Notes: a model not told the origin generated them from the sequence alone. A stretch of 64,000 nt of DNA from Paracentrotus lividus (GCA_940671915.1 CALNVZ010000218.1:38159864-38223863); one strand, 5' to 3'; numbered from the stretch's first letter, positions 26,101-34,185 are shown. Numbers and translations: made by a program.

Positions 26101-29100
26101 GAATTCAAAGATTTAGGAGGTTTTTCTTTTCTTTTCTTTCTTTCTTTTATTTACCTGGTTTCTCCTGCTGCCGTGTTGTACGAACTTCTATAGAGGCCCA
26201 CCAGTCCTTGATCTACCAACGCTGCCTCGAACCCTATAGTGAACTGGTACACTACGCCAGCAACCAACCATCCATCTAGCTCAACCACTAGATACTGGTT
26301 CTCAGCATGCGTCCATGGCTCCTTCGCGAAAGCTGGCACCTCGGCACCATCTCCCGTCACCGCCTCAAGTGACGCCGAACCCGCGATCATATCCAGCTCT
26401 TTGGCGTGCATCAAGATGAGGTTTGTCGATGTCGTACATCGCATCGTCGTCGTCATCGTTCCATTGAACCACTGCTGGTCATCAATGTCGATTTGGACTT
26501 GAAGGTCATAGTGGCTTGGAACGAGGTCCCCAGGAAGGCGATAGTTGTCCCATGACGCTGGTGGTGCCGAGTTTGTCGATGTCGGCGTCAATATACTCGT
26601 TGTTGAGATCTGAGCGGTAGTCGTGGAATATGACTTGGTCGTAGATCTCGAAGTAGAATAGTAGGTGTGTGAAGTGTGTTGCGTGGTGGTGTCATCTCGG
26701 CTCCTAAATAGGGGGAAATAGTGATTCATATATTCTGTCTAGAAGCAACAATTCGTTATAAGGGAGCTTTCGAATTGTGTCGACGTGCCACCAGGGGGGC
26801 ATTTCATCAAAGGACTTGTCGGACGTTTTATCCGACAAACTGTTACAAGCTACTGAAATGCTTGCATCTGATTGGCTGAGGGCAAATTTGTCAGATAAAA
26901 CGTCTGACAAGTCCTTTGATGAAATACCCCCCCCCCCTGAACAAGGTTGAGAGTTAAAGAAGAGAAGCTTTTCACCAATGACTATAACAAAAACGTTCGC
27001 TTACCCAAGCGTGACGCTGAAAGCCGAATAGTGCCACTTGAAATGACTTGAAATGCTTAGTCTCAACAGACCAGTACGAGGGCGTCGCCACTGATAAGAT
27101 CAGTGAGCGTCAAGCGTGAAGAAACCACCATTATTATAAACATTTGTGAAAAGTTCCATTCTTAACATCTTAATTTTGTTCAGGCGGTACATCCATACAA
27201 TTGGAAAACTCCCTTTCGCTTAATGTCACCATAAGGATTCGAGCCTGGTAGGATATAATGATAAAATTCACAACTTTATCTTGAAAAATATTTACCGAAT
27301 AATTAGGTCATAGCTCACTGTTCTGTGTCTCGTTTTCCAACTTTTTGGTGGACTGTCGTGGTCTCTTTTCTGCGCTCTTGCGATGGATCACCACTTTGCG
27401 AGCCGTTTGCGCGTTCCCTTCCCTCCTAGGTCCCGTCCGTCGCTTCGGCCGCCACTCGCTCCGCTTGCCGCACATGTCACTTTTAGTCCAATGTACCACA
27501 CTCGCCGGCGGCCCCTCCCGGTCTCATCCTCTCTCGATGCTCGTTCTCTCTCTGGCACCTCGTCGTCGATCTGCAGCACTACTAAGCACGTCCCTCCCCT
27601 GCACCGCTCCTCCGTTCGCTTCCACGTATTTGGGGTCCGTCGCCTTGCCCTCCTTGCCCACATCATTCCTTTCTCTTGCTCCAAATGCCAACCACCCCCG
27701 GTGCTCTGCTTTGCTCTCTCTCTCTTTCTCCGAGCGCGAGCGCCGGTTTTTGTCTCCTGTATTCGTTATTCCACTCCGTATCAGGATGCAAGTCTGACCC
27801 CAAACTGAGGACAAAAACTGACCTTAAACTGAGGTCACAAGAACCTGGCCTCGTCATGGTAAGCCGTTGAGTCGCACGCGAGTGAATGTCAGTGATTGAT
27901 GTTATGTAACGCAATGGCAAGCTCGGCACGCGAGCGAGATGGAAGACTTGTCAAGATCGAACAACAGCTGGTCGGCACGTGCGCGTTCAAGAACACAACA
28001 CATATCGCCGAAAAAGGGCTAGAAATGGTCTGTAACTCCCTGGAGGAAAGTTATGATATAGGGTACATGCAGGTAATATGGGACAGCAGGTAATATGGGA
28101 CACCTGAAGCAAATCATGTCGTGACCGTCGACCGGTGACGATGACCGGTGTGAGCACCAGTTAATGTTGTTCTATAACTGTATACATAATATATCGTTCG
28201 TAGAGCATCTAATGCCGACATTCTCTGAGAAAATTGGCTGAAACCGAAAAAGGTTAGGTAAAAAACTACGGCTTTTTTTACCTGATGTAAGAATTGATAT
28301 TTCACAGAATGTGCATGTGAAAGAGTGTTTGAGGGGTTAACCTCAATTTTTGGATATTAGTAAGCTTATAGTCATTTTTGATCATACTAGCGGGACAGGT
28401 TCGAATTTGCTTTAGCTGAAGGTGCAATGTTGCATTAAAGCTTGGCCTAGACACAGCAACATTAGTGCAAGTAATATGGGACATCCAAAATGGCTGGAAA
28501 ATGACTGGTACTTAGTATTGGATACGGCATCAATCTCTTGCACGATTTTAGGGGTATATTCACAGTATATAATTAATTATAAATAATTATTGTAGGCCTA
28601 TATACTTGTTAATGAAAATAATATTAAAATATATTAAAAAAAAAGAAATAATATACAAAATACAAACAATGAATATTAGTCAAAGTTACTGAAGTGTCTT
28701 ATAATTTCAAATTATATCTTATAGTAATAATTTTCAAACATTTAGAAAATTGCAGAATGTAGATTCATTGTAGTTTTAAAACGTACATTAAAATACATGT
28801 CCCATATTTACTGCACTATTGCAGGTATAGGCACTTTGTGGTAATGACTCACATTTGAATATTGCAGACAGGGGGTTGGTTGATAATTCGTTTTTCTTCA
28901 CAATAAAGTTAGTAGCAGTAGTATTGATCATATTAAACAAGATTAGACTGTGTGTCATTTCGTAATTTTATGCAAATTAGGCAAATGAGCTTAGGGGGTC
29001 CATATTACCTGCATGTACCCTAGGGCCTAAATCTGAAACGAAGTATGCGAATATGGGTGCGAATTTTGAAGAAAGAACATCATTTTGTTACAATATCGTT

Positions 29101-31927
29101 ACAAGTAATAAACACTGATACTGCGTGCGGCTGGAGAAAAGTCGTTTCTGTACAGTCTTGGAAACAATTTTAGATAATCATTCTTTATTCGATATTGGAC
29201 GGAAATCTTACTCAGTGAGTAAGAAGACTACTAAATTTGGATTGAAATTTCCTTCACTCTAAATGTGGAGTGAAAAATCCGCTCCTTAACATTTACAGCA
29301 TCAGCAGGCTTTTACTTCGTCGACAGCAAATTTTAGGGCAGGCATACCATGAAGGCATGCTACATGACGTTTGTATGGCATGTTTTGCGATATGGTTAGG
29401 GACGGGGTTTCTGAATCAATCTTGTCCAGTGCTTTAATAAGTTAACTTTCTTTCAATAAAAACCACTCTGGAAATGGAACAAAATCGAGTTGATAATAAA
29501 GGAACTTTATTATAGTTAATCTCCAATTTTGAAGCTCAGTCAAACATACAAAAAAAAAGACAACGGGTGAATTTATCTACCGCTGAGCTAGGCCGACCTT
29601 TAACCTTGCTAAAGGGTAAAGTACAGTTCAAGTTTACAGACATTTCAGTGGCAGATAATCTCAATACAGCGTGCAGCTCTAATAGAACTATCAACAGTTA
29701 ATGAGGAGCGACCACCCCCCCCCCCATAACCTCGTTGGTTGAGAAAGAGAAGGTCGTTAACGTAATTTTTTGCCATTTTTTATTTCCTCAGAGTGAGAAG
29801 GGCGTTAATTAATTTCCTGGTTCTAAAATTGGAATTGGTCATTATTTCTAATTTTGTATAGATATGTTGTAAAAGATGTATAACCAAACTTTTACTTCTC
29901 GAGAGCTCCCGAATAGGTACTAAAAACGTGTTTCAACCCCCCCCCCCCTCAAAAACTTTAAACGCGATTATCTCGCAAACGCAAGAACGGGTTAAGGGGC
30001 TGAAATCATTACATTCATTCTGACTTGCAAGCCTCAGTTTGAGCTTTTCGATATTTACTCCACATTTCATCCGAAATCATCAAGGCATCATAAATATATT
30101 CTGTGAATGGACCGATATGAGGATACATCTACACTTATTCATTCCAAGCTGTAACAACTCAAGTTGAGCTTACTTATGTGGCGGTCACAACTCGTCGTAG
30201 GCTACGGGGCACGTGCAATCAACGTATAGCCTGCGTTGCATGCACAAAGCACGCACAGGTCGTGAGTCAATTTCTGCGATTCCTGCGTTTCTGTAGTAAG
30301 TCAAAGTGTATTGGAAAAACTTCTTGCATGTCGTACAGGCAACGTGCCTGTATGGTACATACGCTGCACAAATTTCCTACGAAATCCATCGTAGGGAGTT
30401 GCACGTCGAAGGTACGACGAGTTGTGACCGCCGCATAAGTAAATTATTCTAAAAGAGTCGTATCGATCGTTTCGGGATCGTAAGTGGAAATCCAGCCCAA
30501 ACGGATAGTGACAACATCATGAATAAAGCTCACAAAAAGAGTGGGGAAGGGATGGGGTAGGCGCGAAAATGTCTTTGAAATGAAAATATTATGTTTCATT
30601 TCATTCAAGTTACATCCATGGGTGGGGGTAATTGTCCTTTTAATCTTTTCAGCCATCGTCCATTCTTAAGGGGGCTGGGCAATGTGGCCCCAATGTCATC
30701 GTTTTTAAGGGTGGTATCTCACTTCGCGGAGACGTCTCTAATACTTTTTATCCGTCGTGGAGACGATTCTGTCGCGGAGACGTCTCCGCGAAGTGAGATA
30801 CCACCCTAAGCATTTTTTTAATAAGCTTTTTATTGCCAGGGCACTTGCCCCTCCCCTGAATCCGCCCCTGCAATAAAAAATCAACGCTGTGTCATGCAAA
30901 ACTCGCGTAGTGAAACATGCATTGTGCCACGCCCCCAAAGCGCCCGTCACACAGGCAATACCGGAATCAAACTGAAAACAGTATGGGATTTGATTGAAAG
31001 CAAGATATTGGTCGGTATGGAATCATGTGACTGAACCATGCTACTGGTAAAGTCGTCAACCGTTATAAAACTTTCATTCCAGACAAAATAGTTCAAGAAA
31101 TTAAAGTCTGCATCCAATAGGACACTTCATAATACATTAAAATGCAATTTTGGCTTATTGAAATTGGGTATGCCGGACCCTGAGGCAAAACGGAACACTC
31201 CTTTATTTCAAAAGTATGCAACTATGGCTAAATCCAGCTAGTTGGCAACTTTCCTCTTTCCGAAAGTGACTTTAGTATTTAAAAAAATTACACCTTTTTT
31301 GCAGCCCAATAATTCGTTTCTGTAGATGAAACTTTAAAAAATACAATCTTTTGTAATAATGGGTGATAATGCAATGCCAGAACTGTTCCATTAAGAATTT
31401 GTCATTTTCAAATTTGATGCCAATTTTCATTTCATATTAAAGAGTAACTCTAAATTTGTTTCTAGTGTAGTCTGTCTGATCACTCAATATCAATTTATTT
31501 AGAAAAAGAAAAAAAGAAGAAGAAGGTAGGAATGGGGTAAAAACAAAAACAAATACCCGGCAATACAGACCCCTCCATTTGTTAAAATTGACAAGCAGAC
31601 TTAAAATAAGCATGTTAGTATTTTTTCCAAGACGCAGGCGTTTACCCCCACCATAATTGGCAAAATGGTGTGTACAGGTCATTCATTAATTAGAGTATGG
31701 AATCTAAGGCGGGGCAATTATAGACGGAGTAAATGACATGGAATCGTTGCTACCGTGCTGATTTGTTTTTGTTTTTGTTTTGTTTTGTTTTGTTGTTGTT
31801 TTTCTTCCTCTTCTTCTTTCGTTCTGATAAAGCAGAAATTTATATCGATCTTCATTTCATTTCATATTTTTCTCTTTCCACTTCTCTGCGAGTTTAGATT
31901 CTCTTTCTGTCTCCCACCCCCCCCCAC

Positions 31928-31961
<34 letters not shown>

Positions 31962-32161
31962 CGCACATACATAGCCCTTAGTTCCACTGGCCAATTAACT
32001 CCCTCCCCCTATTTTTTCTTATTTTATTTATTTTTATTTATAAATAGGCCTATCTATTTTTGTCCTCTCTCTCTCTCTTTCCCCATACATCCCTTATTTT
32101 CAATCCCGTCCATTTTTCTCTCTATACCTATGTCCATACAATGTCTCTCTATTTTCTTTCA

Positions 32162-32208
<47 letters not shown>

Positions 32209-32517
32209 TTTTGCATAGGGAAATGAAGTGAAAGAAAATATGAGCACGCATGTATAATACACAGGCTCAAGGTTTGTAATGTGGATAATTTATGGCAAAA
32301 TTATGATAAGTAGACCTTCACCAATATTATCATTAACTGTTTCTTTCCCTACAATCATGACAATTCATGTGTATGCCGTTCATGGAGATATGATTATGTG
32401 CTGTATATAATTATGTTTCTATTCATGATATTTAATCACGATCATATTGCAAATATAGCACGAGCAGTATAGTACTAGCAGAAGACTGATATTTGGATAG
32501 TGATGATAATACTGATA

Positions 32518-32557
<40 letters not shown>

Positions 32558-33092
32558 CGATGATGACGACGACGATGATGATGATGATGGTGATGATAAT
32601 GATGATTAATTCTCTAAGAGATTTGTTCTCCTATGTATTTATATTCGACATCAAGATCCTTAAAAAAACGGTTTTACATTTGGTACTGGTAAATAAAGAA
32701 AATACGAATGTCGCAAGACTATAAACTCAGGCTATGTGTACCAATGGAAAGGTAAATAAAAGTATATATAATATAAATGTATTAAATACAGCATACGGAG
32801 TAACAAAAACAAAAACAAACAAACATAGGCCTATCAAAATTATATACCAAATCAAATCATAAACTGAATAATTTTCCTATAGTAAATTGCAATATTGGTA
32901 AACCAAATTTTACCTCGAGTGACAACCCTTTCTTTCAGCCAGTAACCCACACAGCAAACCTACGATGATGATGGCGAGTATGAAGAGGACAATGATCACG
33001 ATGGCCCTGGTCTTCGAGACGAAACGCTTGGCTGCAGGTCGATAGTGCTCATCGGGCAGCTTATCGTTCTCCAAGAAATCAAATTTCAGCAT
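3291..33092 (-). CDS. Membrane aminopeptidase N-like M1 metallopeptidase, 18 exons visible, 3' end missing
   Basis: This gene encodes a zinc aminopeptidase that would remove N-terminal residues from peptides outside the cell. Eighteen exons join with consistent phase into 953 codons: 33092-32914, 26703-26155, 25894-25606, 17575-17455, 16761-16607, 16155-16042, 14575-14441, 13095-13030, 12768-12703, 12278-12097, 11551-11460, 10778-10645, 9428-9225, 7139-7063, 6223-6113, 5483-5316, 4015-3881, 3372-3291. The product has a short cytoplasmic tail (1-29), a membrane segment (about 30-51), a Ser/Thr-rich stalk (61-110), and then the peptidase. GAMEN is at 390-394, HELAH at 426-430, the third zinc ligand Glu at 449 and the proton-donor Tyr at 512. 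The C-terminal helical ERAP1_C-like domain follows. Family members are about 950-1025 residues and end some 45 residues after the last exon seen, so one or two exons probably lie left of position 1. The exact paralogue (ANPEP, ENPEP or TRHDE type) is not decided, so no symbol is given. Confidence 0.93.
3881..4015 (-). CDS. Aminopeptidase exon 17
   Basis: Residues 881-926. [20 protein letters not shown] then NWAFFRKT. The acceptor is CCTTGCAG|ATATC. The donor is AGAAAAAC|GTAATG. If not spliced, the frame meets TAA at once (AC-G, TAA), so splicing here is needed for a full-length protein. Confidence 0.92.
4042..4186. mobile_element. MITE family C, copy 1 (diverged)
   Basis: About 145 bp ending in CAAGTCCTTTCATGAAACGC, with the family core GCTTGCATCTGATTGGCTGA. 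It is related to the copies at 26.8 and 39.7 kb, but the left arm is partly replaced. Confidence 0.65.
4440..4795. repeat. Fold-back family D, copy 1 (GTCTAAT-type units)
   Basis: The left half has repeated units of the type CACTT-GGTCTAA at a spacing near 16-20 bp. The right half has the reverse complement, such as TTAGACCAAGTG. Related copies lie at 36.8, 39.8 and 56.7 kb. Confidence 0.6.
4918..5172 (+). mobile_element. MITE family A, copy 1
   Basis: The ends ATGCGGTGGTCACAACTCG and CGAGTTGTGACCGCCGCAT form terminal inverted repeats of about 25 bp. Length is 255 bp. The interior is shared with copies at 30176-30436 (opposite orientation) and 36836-37096. It lies in the intron between exons 16 and 17. 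Confidence 0.85.
5316..5483 (-). CDS. Aminopeptidase exon 16
   Basis: Residues 825-881. [20 protein letters not shown] then [17 protein letters not shown], the conserved second Cys pair and W-x-L motif. The acceptor is GGTTTGCAG|AATTC and the donor AAGTCA|GTAAGT. Confidence 0.95.
6113..6223 (-). CDS. Aminopeptidase exon 15
   Basis: Residues 788-825. [20 protein letters not shown] is the family pattern with a Cys pair that likely forms a disulphide. The acceptor is ATTTACAG|GCTGG and the donor CATAATCC|GTAAGA. Confidence 0.94.
6602..6795. mobile_element. MITE with TAA target duplication, GGCGCC ends
   Basis: GGCGCCGTCTCCAAACAAAA pairs with the right end TTTGCTTGGAGAGAAGGCGCC. TAA is directly repeated on both sides (6599-6601, 6796-6798), as for PIF/Harbinger-type elements. 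The subterminal GTGCGTCAG...CTGACGCAC is also inverted. Confidence 0.8.
6847..6990. repeat. Low-complexity (A)n, (CA)n, (CAA)n, (GAAA)n tract
   Basis: A succession of simple repeats in the intron between exons 14 and 15. Confidence 0.9.
7063..7139 (-). CDS. Aminopeptidase exon 14
   Basis: Residues 763-788, [20 protein letters not shown]. The acceptor is TCTTTTAG|ACATA and the donor TTGAACA|GTAAGA, phase 2. The reading frame matches exons 13 and 15. Confidence 0.9.
8034..8490. repeat. Diverged minisatellite, AGGGGCGCCA-type unit
   Basis: About 14 imperfect units of 27-37 bp. Each combines AGGGGCGCCA with a segment like AATTGACCTTAAACTT. It lies in the intron between exons 13 and 14. Confidence 0.8.
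9043..9170. repeat. (GTT)n microsatellite passing into (GTTTTT)n
   Basis: About 30 GTT units and then five GTTTTT units. It begins about 55 bases beyond the exon 13 donor, so long Gln/Asn frames across it are artefacts. Confidence 0.95.
9225..9428 (-). CDS. Aminopeptidase exon 13: start of C-terminal helical domain
   Basis: Residues 695-762. [20 protein letters not shown] is followed by a [11 protein letters not shown] segment, matching the opening of the ERAP1_C-like domain. The acceptor is CTGTGAAG|GCGATC and the donor TTTCAG|GTTAGT. A (CAA)n tract starts about 55 bases into the intron. Confidence 0.95.
10645..10778 (-). CDS. Aminopeptidase exon 12
   Basis: Residues 650-694. It contains [20 protein letters not shown], the conserved [13 protein letters not shown] signature. 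The acceptor is GTATTCAG|TCACA and the donor CACCAG|GTAAGG, phase 0. Confidence 0.95.
11050..11285 (+). mobile_element. tRNA-derived SINE
   Basis: The A box TGGCTCAGTGG (11056-11066) and B box GGTTCGATCC (11100-11109) are spaced as in a tRNA, with an anticodon-loop-like CTCATAA. The acceptor stem does not pair and the sequence continues into an unrelated body ending AATAAAATTTTGAGC and poly(T). This is therefore a SINE head rather than a working tRNA gene. It sits in the intron between exons 11 and 12. Confidence 0.8.
11460..11551 (-). CDS. Aminopeptidase exon 11
   Basis: Residues 619-650. [20 protein letters not shown] is the usual W-x-x-P-x-x-Y-T segment. The acceptor is CTCCTAG|CTATG and the donor TTCATTTG|GTGAGA. 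Confidence 0.93.
12097..12278 (-). CDS. Aminopeptidase exon 10
   Basis: Residues 559-619. It includes [20 protein letters not shown], the well-conserved WTxQxGYP motif that opens the beta-sandwich domain, followed by [11 protein letters not shown]. The acceptor is CTTAAAG|GCTGC. The donor CTTGG|GTAATG, phase 2, is fixed by the next exon. Confidence 0.94.
12513..12628. mobile_element. Short MITE, GCTTAGTGGAGGAAAGA ends
   Basis: TAGCTTAGTGGAGGAAAGAA at the left pairs with TCTTTCCTCCACTAAG at the right, with GCGTGCGCAAT and GCACACAATC next to them. About 115 bp, in the intron between exons 9 and 10. Confidence 0.75.
12703..12768 (-). CDS. Aminopeptidase exon 9
   Basis: A 66-base exon (residues 537-558), [20 protein letters not shown], matching the conserved Y...YGNA...DLW pattern. 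The acceptor is TTCATACAG|ATATA and the donor ACCGAT|GTAAGT. Confidence 0.93.
13030..13095 (-). CDS. Aminopeptidase exon 8
   Basis: A 66-base exon (residues 515-536), [20 protein letters not shown], typical of the helix after the active site. The acceptor is TCTCACAG|GGAGC and the donor TTAGAG|GTTAGT. Both are phase 0. Confidence 0.93.
13434..13530. repeat. (CT)n microsatellite
   Basis: Long CT runs with short C tracts, in the intron between exons 7 and 8. Confidence 0.95.
14123..14190. repeat. Partial copy of the inverted-repeat element at 45.9 kb
   Basis: The TAGGCAAGCTGGGTAGCTAT core with TCTCCGAAG and nearby AATAATCACCGTTGGAT matches one arm of the 45920-46091 element. Confidence 0.55.
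14340..14370. repeat. (TA)n microsatellite
   Basis: About 12 TA units just downstream of exon 7. Confidence 0.9.
14441..14575 (-). CDS. Aminopeptidase exon 7: catalytic Tyr
   Basis: Residues 470-514. It ends in DAIVYDK, which with exon 8 forms Y-D-K-G-A-S. Tyr 512 is the transition-state-stabilising Tyr of the family. The acceptor is CTTAACAG|AGAGAC and the donor GATAAG|GTAATC. Confidence 0.94.
16042..16155 (-). CDS. Aminopeptidase exon 6: third zinc ligand
   Basis: Residues 432-469. [20 protein letters not shown] supplies the third zinc ligand Glu 449, exactly 18 residues after the second His, as in the gluzincin pattern. The acceptor is TTCTTGCAG|TGG and the donor GGGATG|GTAAGC, both phase 0. 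Confidence 0.96.
16607..16761 (-). CDS. Aminopeptidase exon 5: GAMEN and HEXXH
   Basis: Residues 380-431. It carries the exopeptidase motif GAMEN (390-394), which binds the substrate N-terminus, and VMAHELAHQ with the two zinc His ligands and the catalytic Glu. The exon ends exactly after HELAHQ (CAG|GTAGGC, phase 0), a split seen in many M1 genes. Confidence 0.96.
17179..17441. mobile_element. MITE family B, copy 1, flanked by TAA, next to the exon 4 donor
   Basis: GGGTGCTATCTCACTTCGC and GCGAAGTGAGATACCACCC are terminal inverted repeats. TAA at 17176-17178 and 17442-17444 is the target duplication. The element begins only about 10 bases into the intron after aminopeptidase exon 4. Confidence 0.88.
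17455..17575 (-). CDS. Aminopeptidase exon 4
   Basis: Residues 340-380. It reads [20 protein letters not shown] and then [20 protein letters not shown], the segment just before the catalytic domain. The acceptor CTTTTTAG|TTTAG is chosen over a second AG four bases on because it keeps phase 0. The donor is ATGG|GTAAGA. A MITE begins about 10 bases into the following intron. Confidence 0.93.
17880..18100 (+). mobile_element. 3' end of a non-LTR retrotransposon or SINE with (GAATT)n tail
   Basis: An AT-rich segment ending CAATAAACCCGGATATTGAA and then repeated GAATT units, the usual tail form of CR1/L2-like elements. No coding part remains. Confidence 0.5.
18966..19395. mobile_element. TIR element with internal tandem repeat
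   Basis: GCCCCCACTCAGGGGGTCAACC at the left pairs with GGTTGATCGCCTGAGTGGGGGC at the right. Between them are three or four repeats of a roughly 40-bp unit containing AAAATTACCCCC and TTTCAGGATTTTGGA. No ORF of note. Confidence 0.75.
20114..20182. repeat. Poly(T) tract of about 69 bases
   Basis: An uninterrupted T run; its length in the assembly may be unreliable. Confidence 0.95.
20606..22250. mobile_element. Larger TIR element containing an assembly gap
   Basis: AAGGGCCTGTCCCACAGGAG at the left and CTCCTGTGGGACAGGCCCTT at the right are inverted repeats. They continue imperfectly through GTTGTGGCGACAACCTACG and AGACAGAGTCGTAG. About half the interior is the N gap, so any transposase gene would be hidden. 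Confidence 0.8.
20942..21808. other. Assembly gap (867 N)
   Basis: Run of N within the TIR element in the intron between exons 3 and 4. Frames of about 300 codons across it are artefacts. Confidence 1.
21893..22490 (+). repeat. Direct duplication of about 235 bp (21893-22128 and 22257-22490)
   Basis: Both copies start GAGGACAAT and share CACTCGATCGCCTGT, GTGGGCAAGTTCATATT and CAAGCTATTGTTAGTCTATT. The first copy lies inside the right arm of the TIR element and the second lies immediately outside it. Confidence 0.8.
22500..23045. repeat. Cluster of AATTTGTCATG-like motifs
   Basis: Many spaced versions of AATTTGTCATG and TTGACAAAT. A matching GATAACTTTGTCA occurs at 20739 and 22506. This looks like diverged repeat DNA; no coding potential. 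Confidence 0.5.
23108..23869. repeat. Long inverted repeat (arms about 340 bp, loop about 74 bp)
   Basis: The left arm (23108-23444) and right arm (23519-23869) pair over almost their full length, for example GGAGCAATGCCATATCTTAT with ATAAGATATGGCATTGCTCC, and GTCTCCAGGGAGTCGCC with GGCGACTCCCTGGAGAC. It lies in the aminopeptidase intron between exons 3 and 4, so the pre-mRNA could form a long hairpin. Confidence 0.88.
25606..25894 (-). CDS. Aminopeptidase exon 3: N-terminal domain
   Basis: Residues 243-339. It contains the M1 signature segment [20 protein letters not shown] followed by KATYNITI. The acceptor CAAAG|ATATC completes Arg 243. The donor GTGGAG|GTAATT ends in phase 0. Confidence 0.95.
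26155..26703 (-). CDS. Aminopeptidase exon 2: Ser/Thr stalk and N-terminal beta domain
   Basis: Residues 60-243. The acceptor CCCCTATTTAG|GAGCC completes the Arg codon from exon 1. The first 50 residues are Ser/Thr-rich and look like an O-glycosylated stalk. After that comes [14 protein letters not shown], the usual beginning of the M1 N-terminal domain, ending in [15 protein letters not shown]. The donor is AACCAG|GTAAAT, phase 2. This is the largest exon and is GC-richer than its surroundings. Confidence 0.95.
26798..26938. mobile_element. MITE family C, copy 2
   Basis: GGGGGCATTTCATCAAAGGA pairs with TCCTTTGATGAAATACCCCC. The interior holds TTGTCGGACGTTTTATCCGA and GCATCTGATTGGCTGAG. About 140 bp, in intron 1 close to exon 2. 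Confidence 0.85.
27330..27870. other. GC- and CpG-rich island inside intron 1
   Basis: This half-kilobase is clearly richer in G+C and CpG than its AT-rich surroundings, and is open in several frames on both strands for that reason. None of the translations shows a recognisable domain. It could be an alternative promoter or part of a transposon. Confidence 0.5.
28058..29022. mobile_element. TIR element of about 965 bp, GGGTACATGCAGGTAATATGG ends
   Basis: AGGGTACATGCAGGTAATAT at the left and ATATTACCTGCATGTACCCT at the right are inverted. AGTAATATGGGACA recurs inside (near 28089, 28470) and its complement near 28800. No transposase frame. Confidence 0.8.
30176..30436 (-). mobile_element. MITE family A, copy 2 (opposite orientation)
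   Basis: ATGTGGCGGTCACAACTCGT and ACGAGTTGTGACCGCCGCAT ends. The interior is the reverse of copies 1 and 3. Located in intron 1 of the aminopeptidase. Confidence 0.88.
30719..30806. mobile_element. MITE family B, copy 2, flanked by TAA
   Basis: GGGTGGTATCTCACTTCGCG and CGCGAAGTGAGATACCACCC flank a core of about 48 bp. TAA duplications are at 30716-30718 and 30807-30809. Compact, nearly perfect hairpin. Confidence 0.9.
31925..31957. repeat. (CA)n microsatellite
   Basis: About 15 CA units after a C run. Confidence 0.95.
32164..32204. repeat. (CT)n microsatellite
   Basis: About 20 CT units. Confidence 0.95.
32515..32607. repeat. (GAT)n microsatellite with GAC interruptions
   Basis: About 30 trinucleotide units some 300 bases downstream of aminopeptidase exon 1 in the direction of transcription. 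Confidence 0.95.
32914..33092 (-). CDS. Aminopeptidase exon 1: cytoplasmic tail and membrane anchor
   Basis: The exon encodes a charged 29-residue tail followed by a hydrophobic run ([18 protein letters not shown]) that serves as the type II signal anchor. The donor CTCGAG|GTAAAA leaves phase 2. I start at the ATG at 33092-33090, which has A at -3. The open frame continues upstream to a stop at about 33242 but contains no ATG (the codon at 33164 is GTG). Either this ATG is the start or an unseen upstream exon is spliced on. Confidence 0.8.
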
Positions 33093-34185
33093 GTTTAAAA
33101 GGGACCGCTCAATCTGCCCAGGCGCATAAAACAACAAAGGCGTGTTCGGGTCCGTGAGTCCCACGGAAATGTAACAATAGAAAGAGTGGATCGAACAATG
33201 ATCTATCGATTCAGCATCGATTACAGGGCCTCTTCGTTTTTATCCAAGAATACGAATGCATTCATCGTTCACTCCATGTTTTTGGCTGCCTGCATGAGCG
33301 CACATCCAATGGCCATCGCTTTCCTCACTTATTACATGCCACGACATAATGACAGCTAACAGCAGTAGATAGCTGGAATTAGAATTGAAAGATCGAGGAT
33401 TTTGGACGATTTCGCATTCGTAATGAGGTTCGCTCCGTAAAGCACGACGATTTCACGACCGTGTTTCCCTATTCCTCTCTCGCCGTCTCTCTCCTATCGT
33501 CTCGATGCTCGTCTCTCTGTGTGTGTATCTTCGTATATGTGTGTGTGTGTGGCGTCGCAGAGATCGAACGTCAATATGACGCACTTTGGTGATCGTTATT
33601 CATTGTCTGCGCATCGTCTGCATATAGTCTGTAACTGTGAATTATTATGCAGTCAATTGCGAAACTGGTCGCTCTGCAAACATGACAGCTGAGGTTCATA
33701 TTTTAAAAGGGGGATAGACAGGGGGCGTATCCAGGATTTAAAAATAGGGGGCACAGTCGGAAAATTTGAAAATTTTAATGAGGGGGCGCAACTGAAAATT
33801 TTCTGATATACATTGGGTCCCAGAAAAAAAAACACGATACCATTAGTCAAAATTTTTCTTGACGAAGGCAAGCAAATGAAATATTAAATGCAGTATTTTA
33901 AATTCTAACATTTCTTCTTTCATTTGGCATAAAATGCATTTCAAAAGAGTCACACATAGATTAGCAAAGAGTGTTTTTAAGGATCAATAGACCAGTTTGC
34001 TAGTACTTAATATTTTAATGCATACTTTTTAAGCAACCTGAAAGCTTGTCTGACATAGCAAGTTAATGAATGCTAACTGGATTCCATGTGTTGTGTATTA
34101 CAGGTTGTTTGAATACTTGTTACTATGTTGCCAGGAAAGAAACATGGATAAATTATAATAGCTTTAGTAAAATGGTATATTGTAT

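Larger units (their letters stand above)
26704..32913 (-). other. Aminopeptidase intron 1 (6.2 kb)
   Basis: The intron holds a family C MITE, the CpG-rich island, the 28.06 kb TIR element, family A and B MITEs, and three microsatellites. Between these I see only unique-looking AT-rich DNA, with no supported exon. Confidence 0.75.

Noticed and set aside
27345-27814. Overlapping frames up to 150 codons in the CpG-rich island
   Set aside because: Open on both strands in several frames because stop codons are rare in GC-rich DNA; no domain or splice support.
31755-32231. 158-codon frame, Phe/Ser/Thr rich
   Set aside because: Built from T-rich, (CA)n and (CT)n simple repeats.
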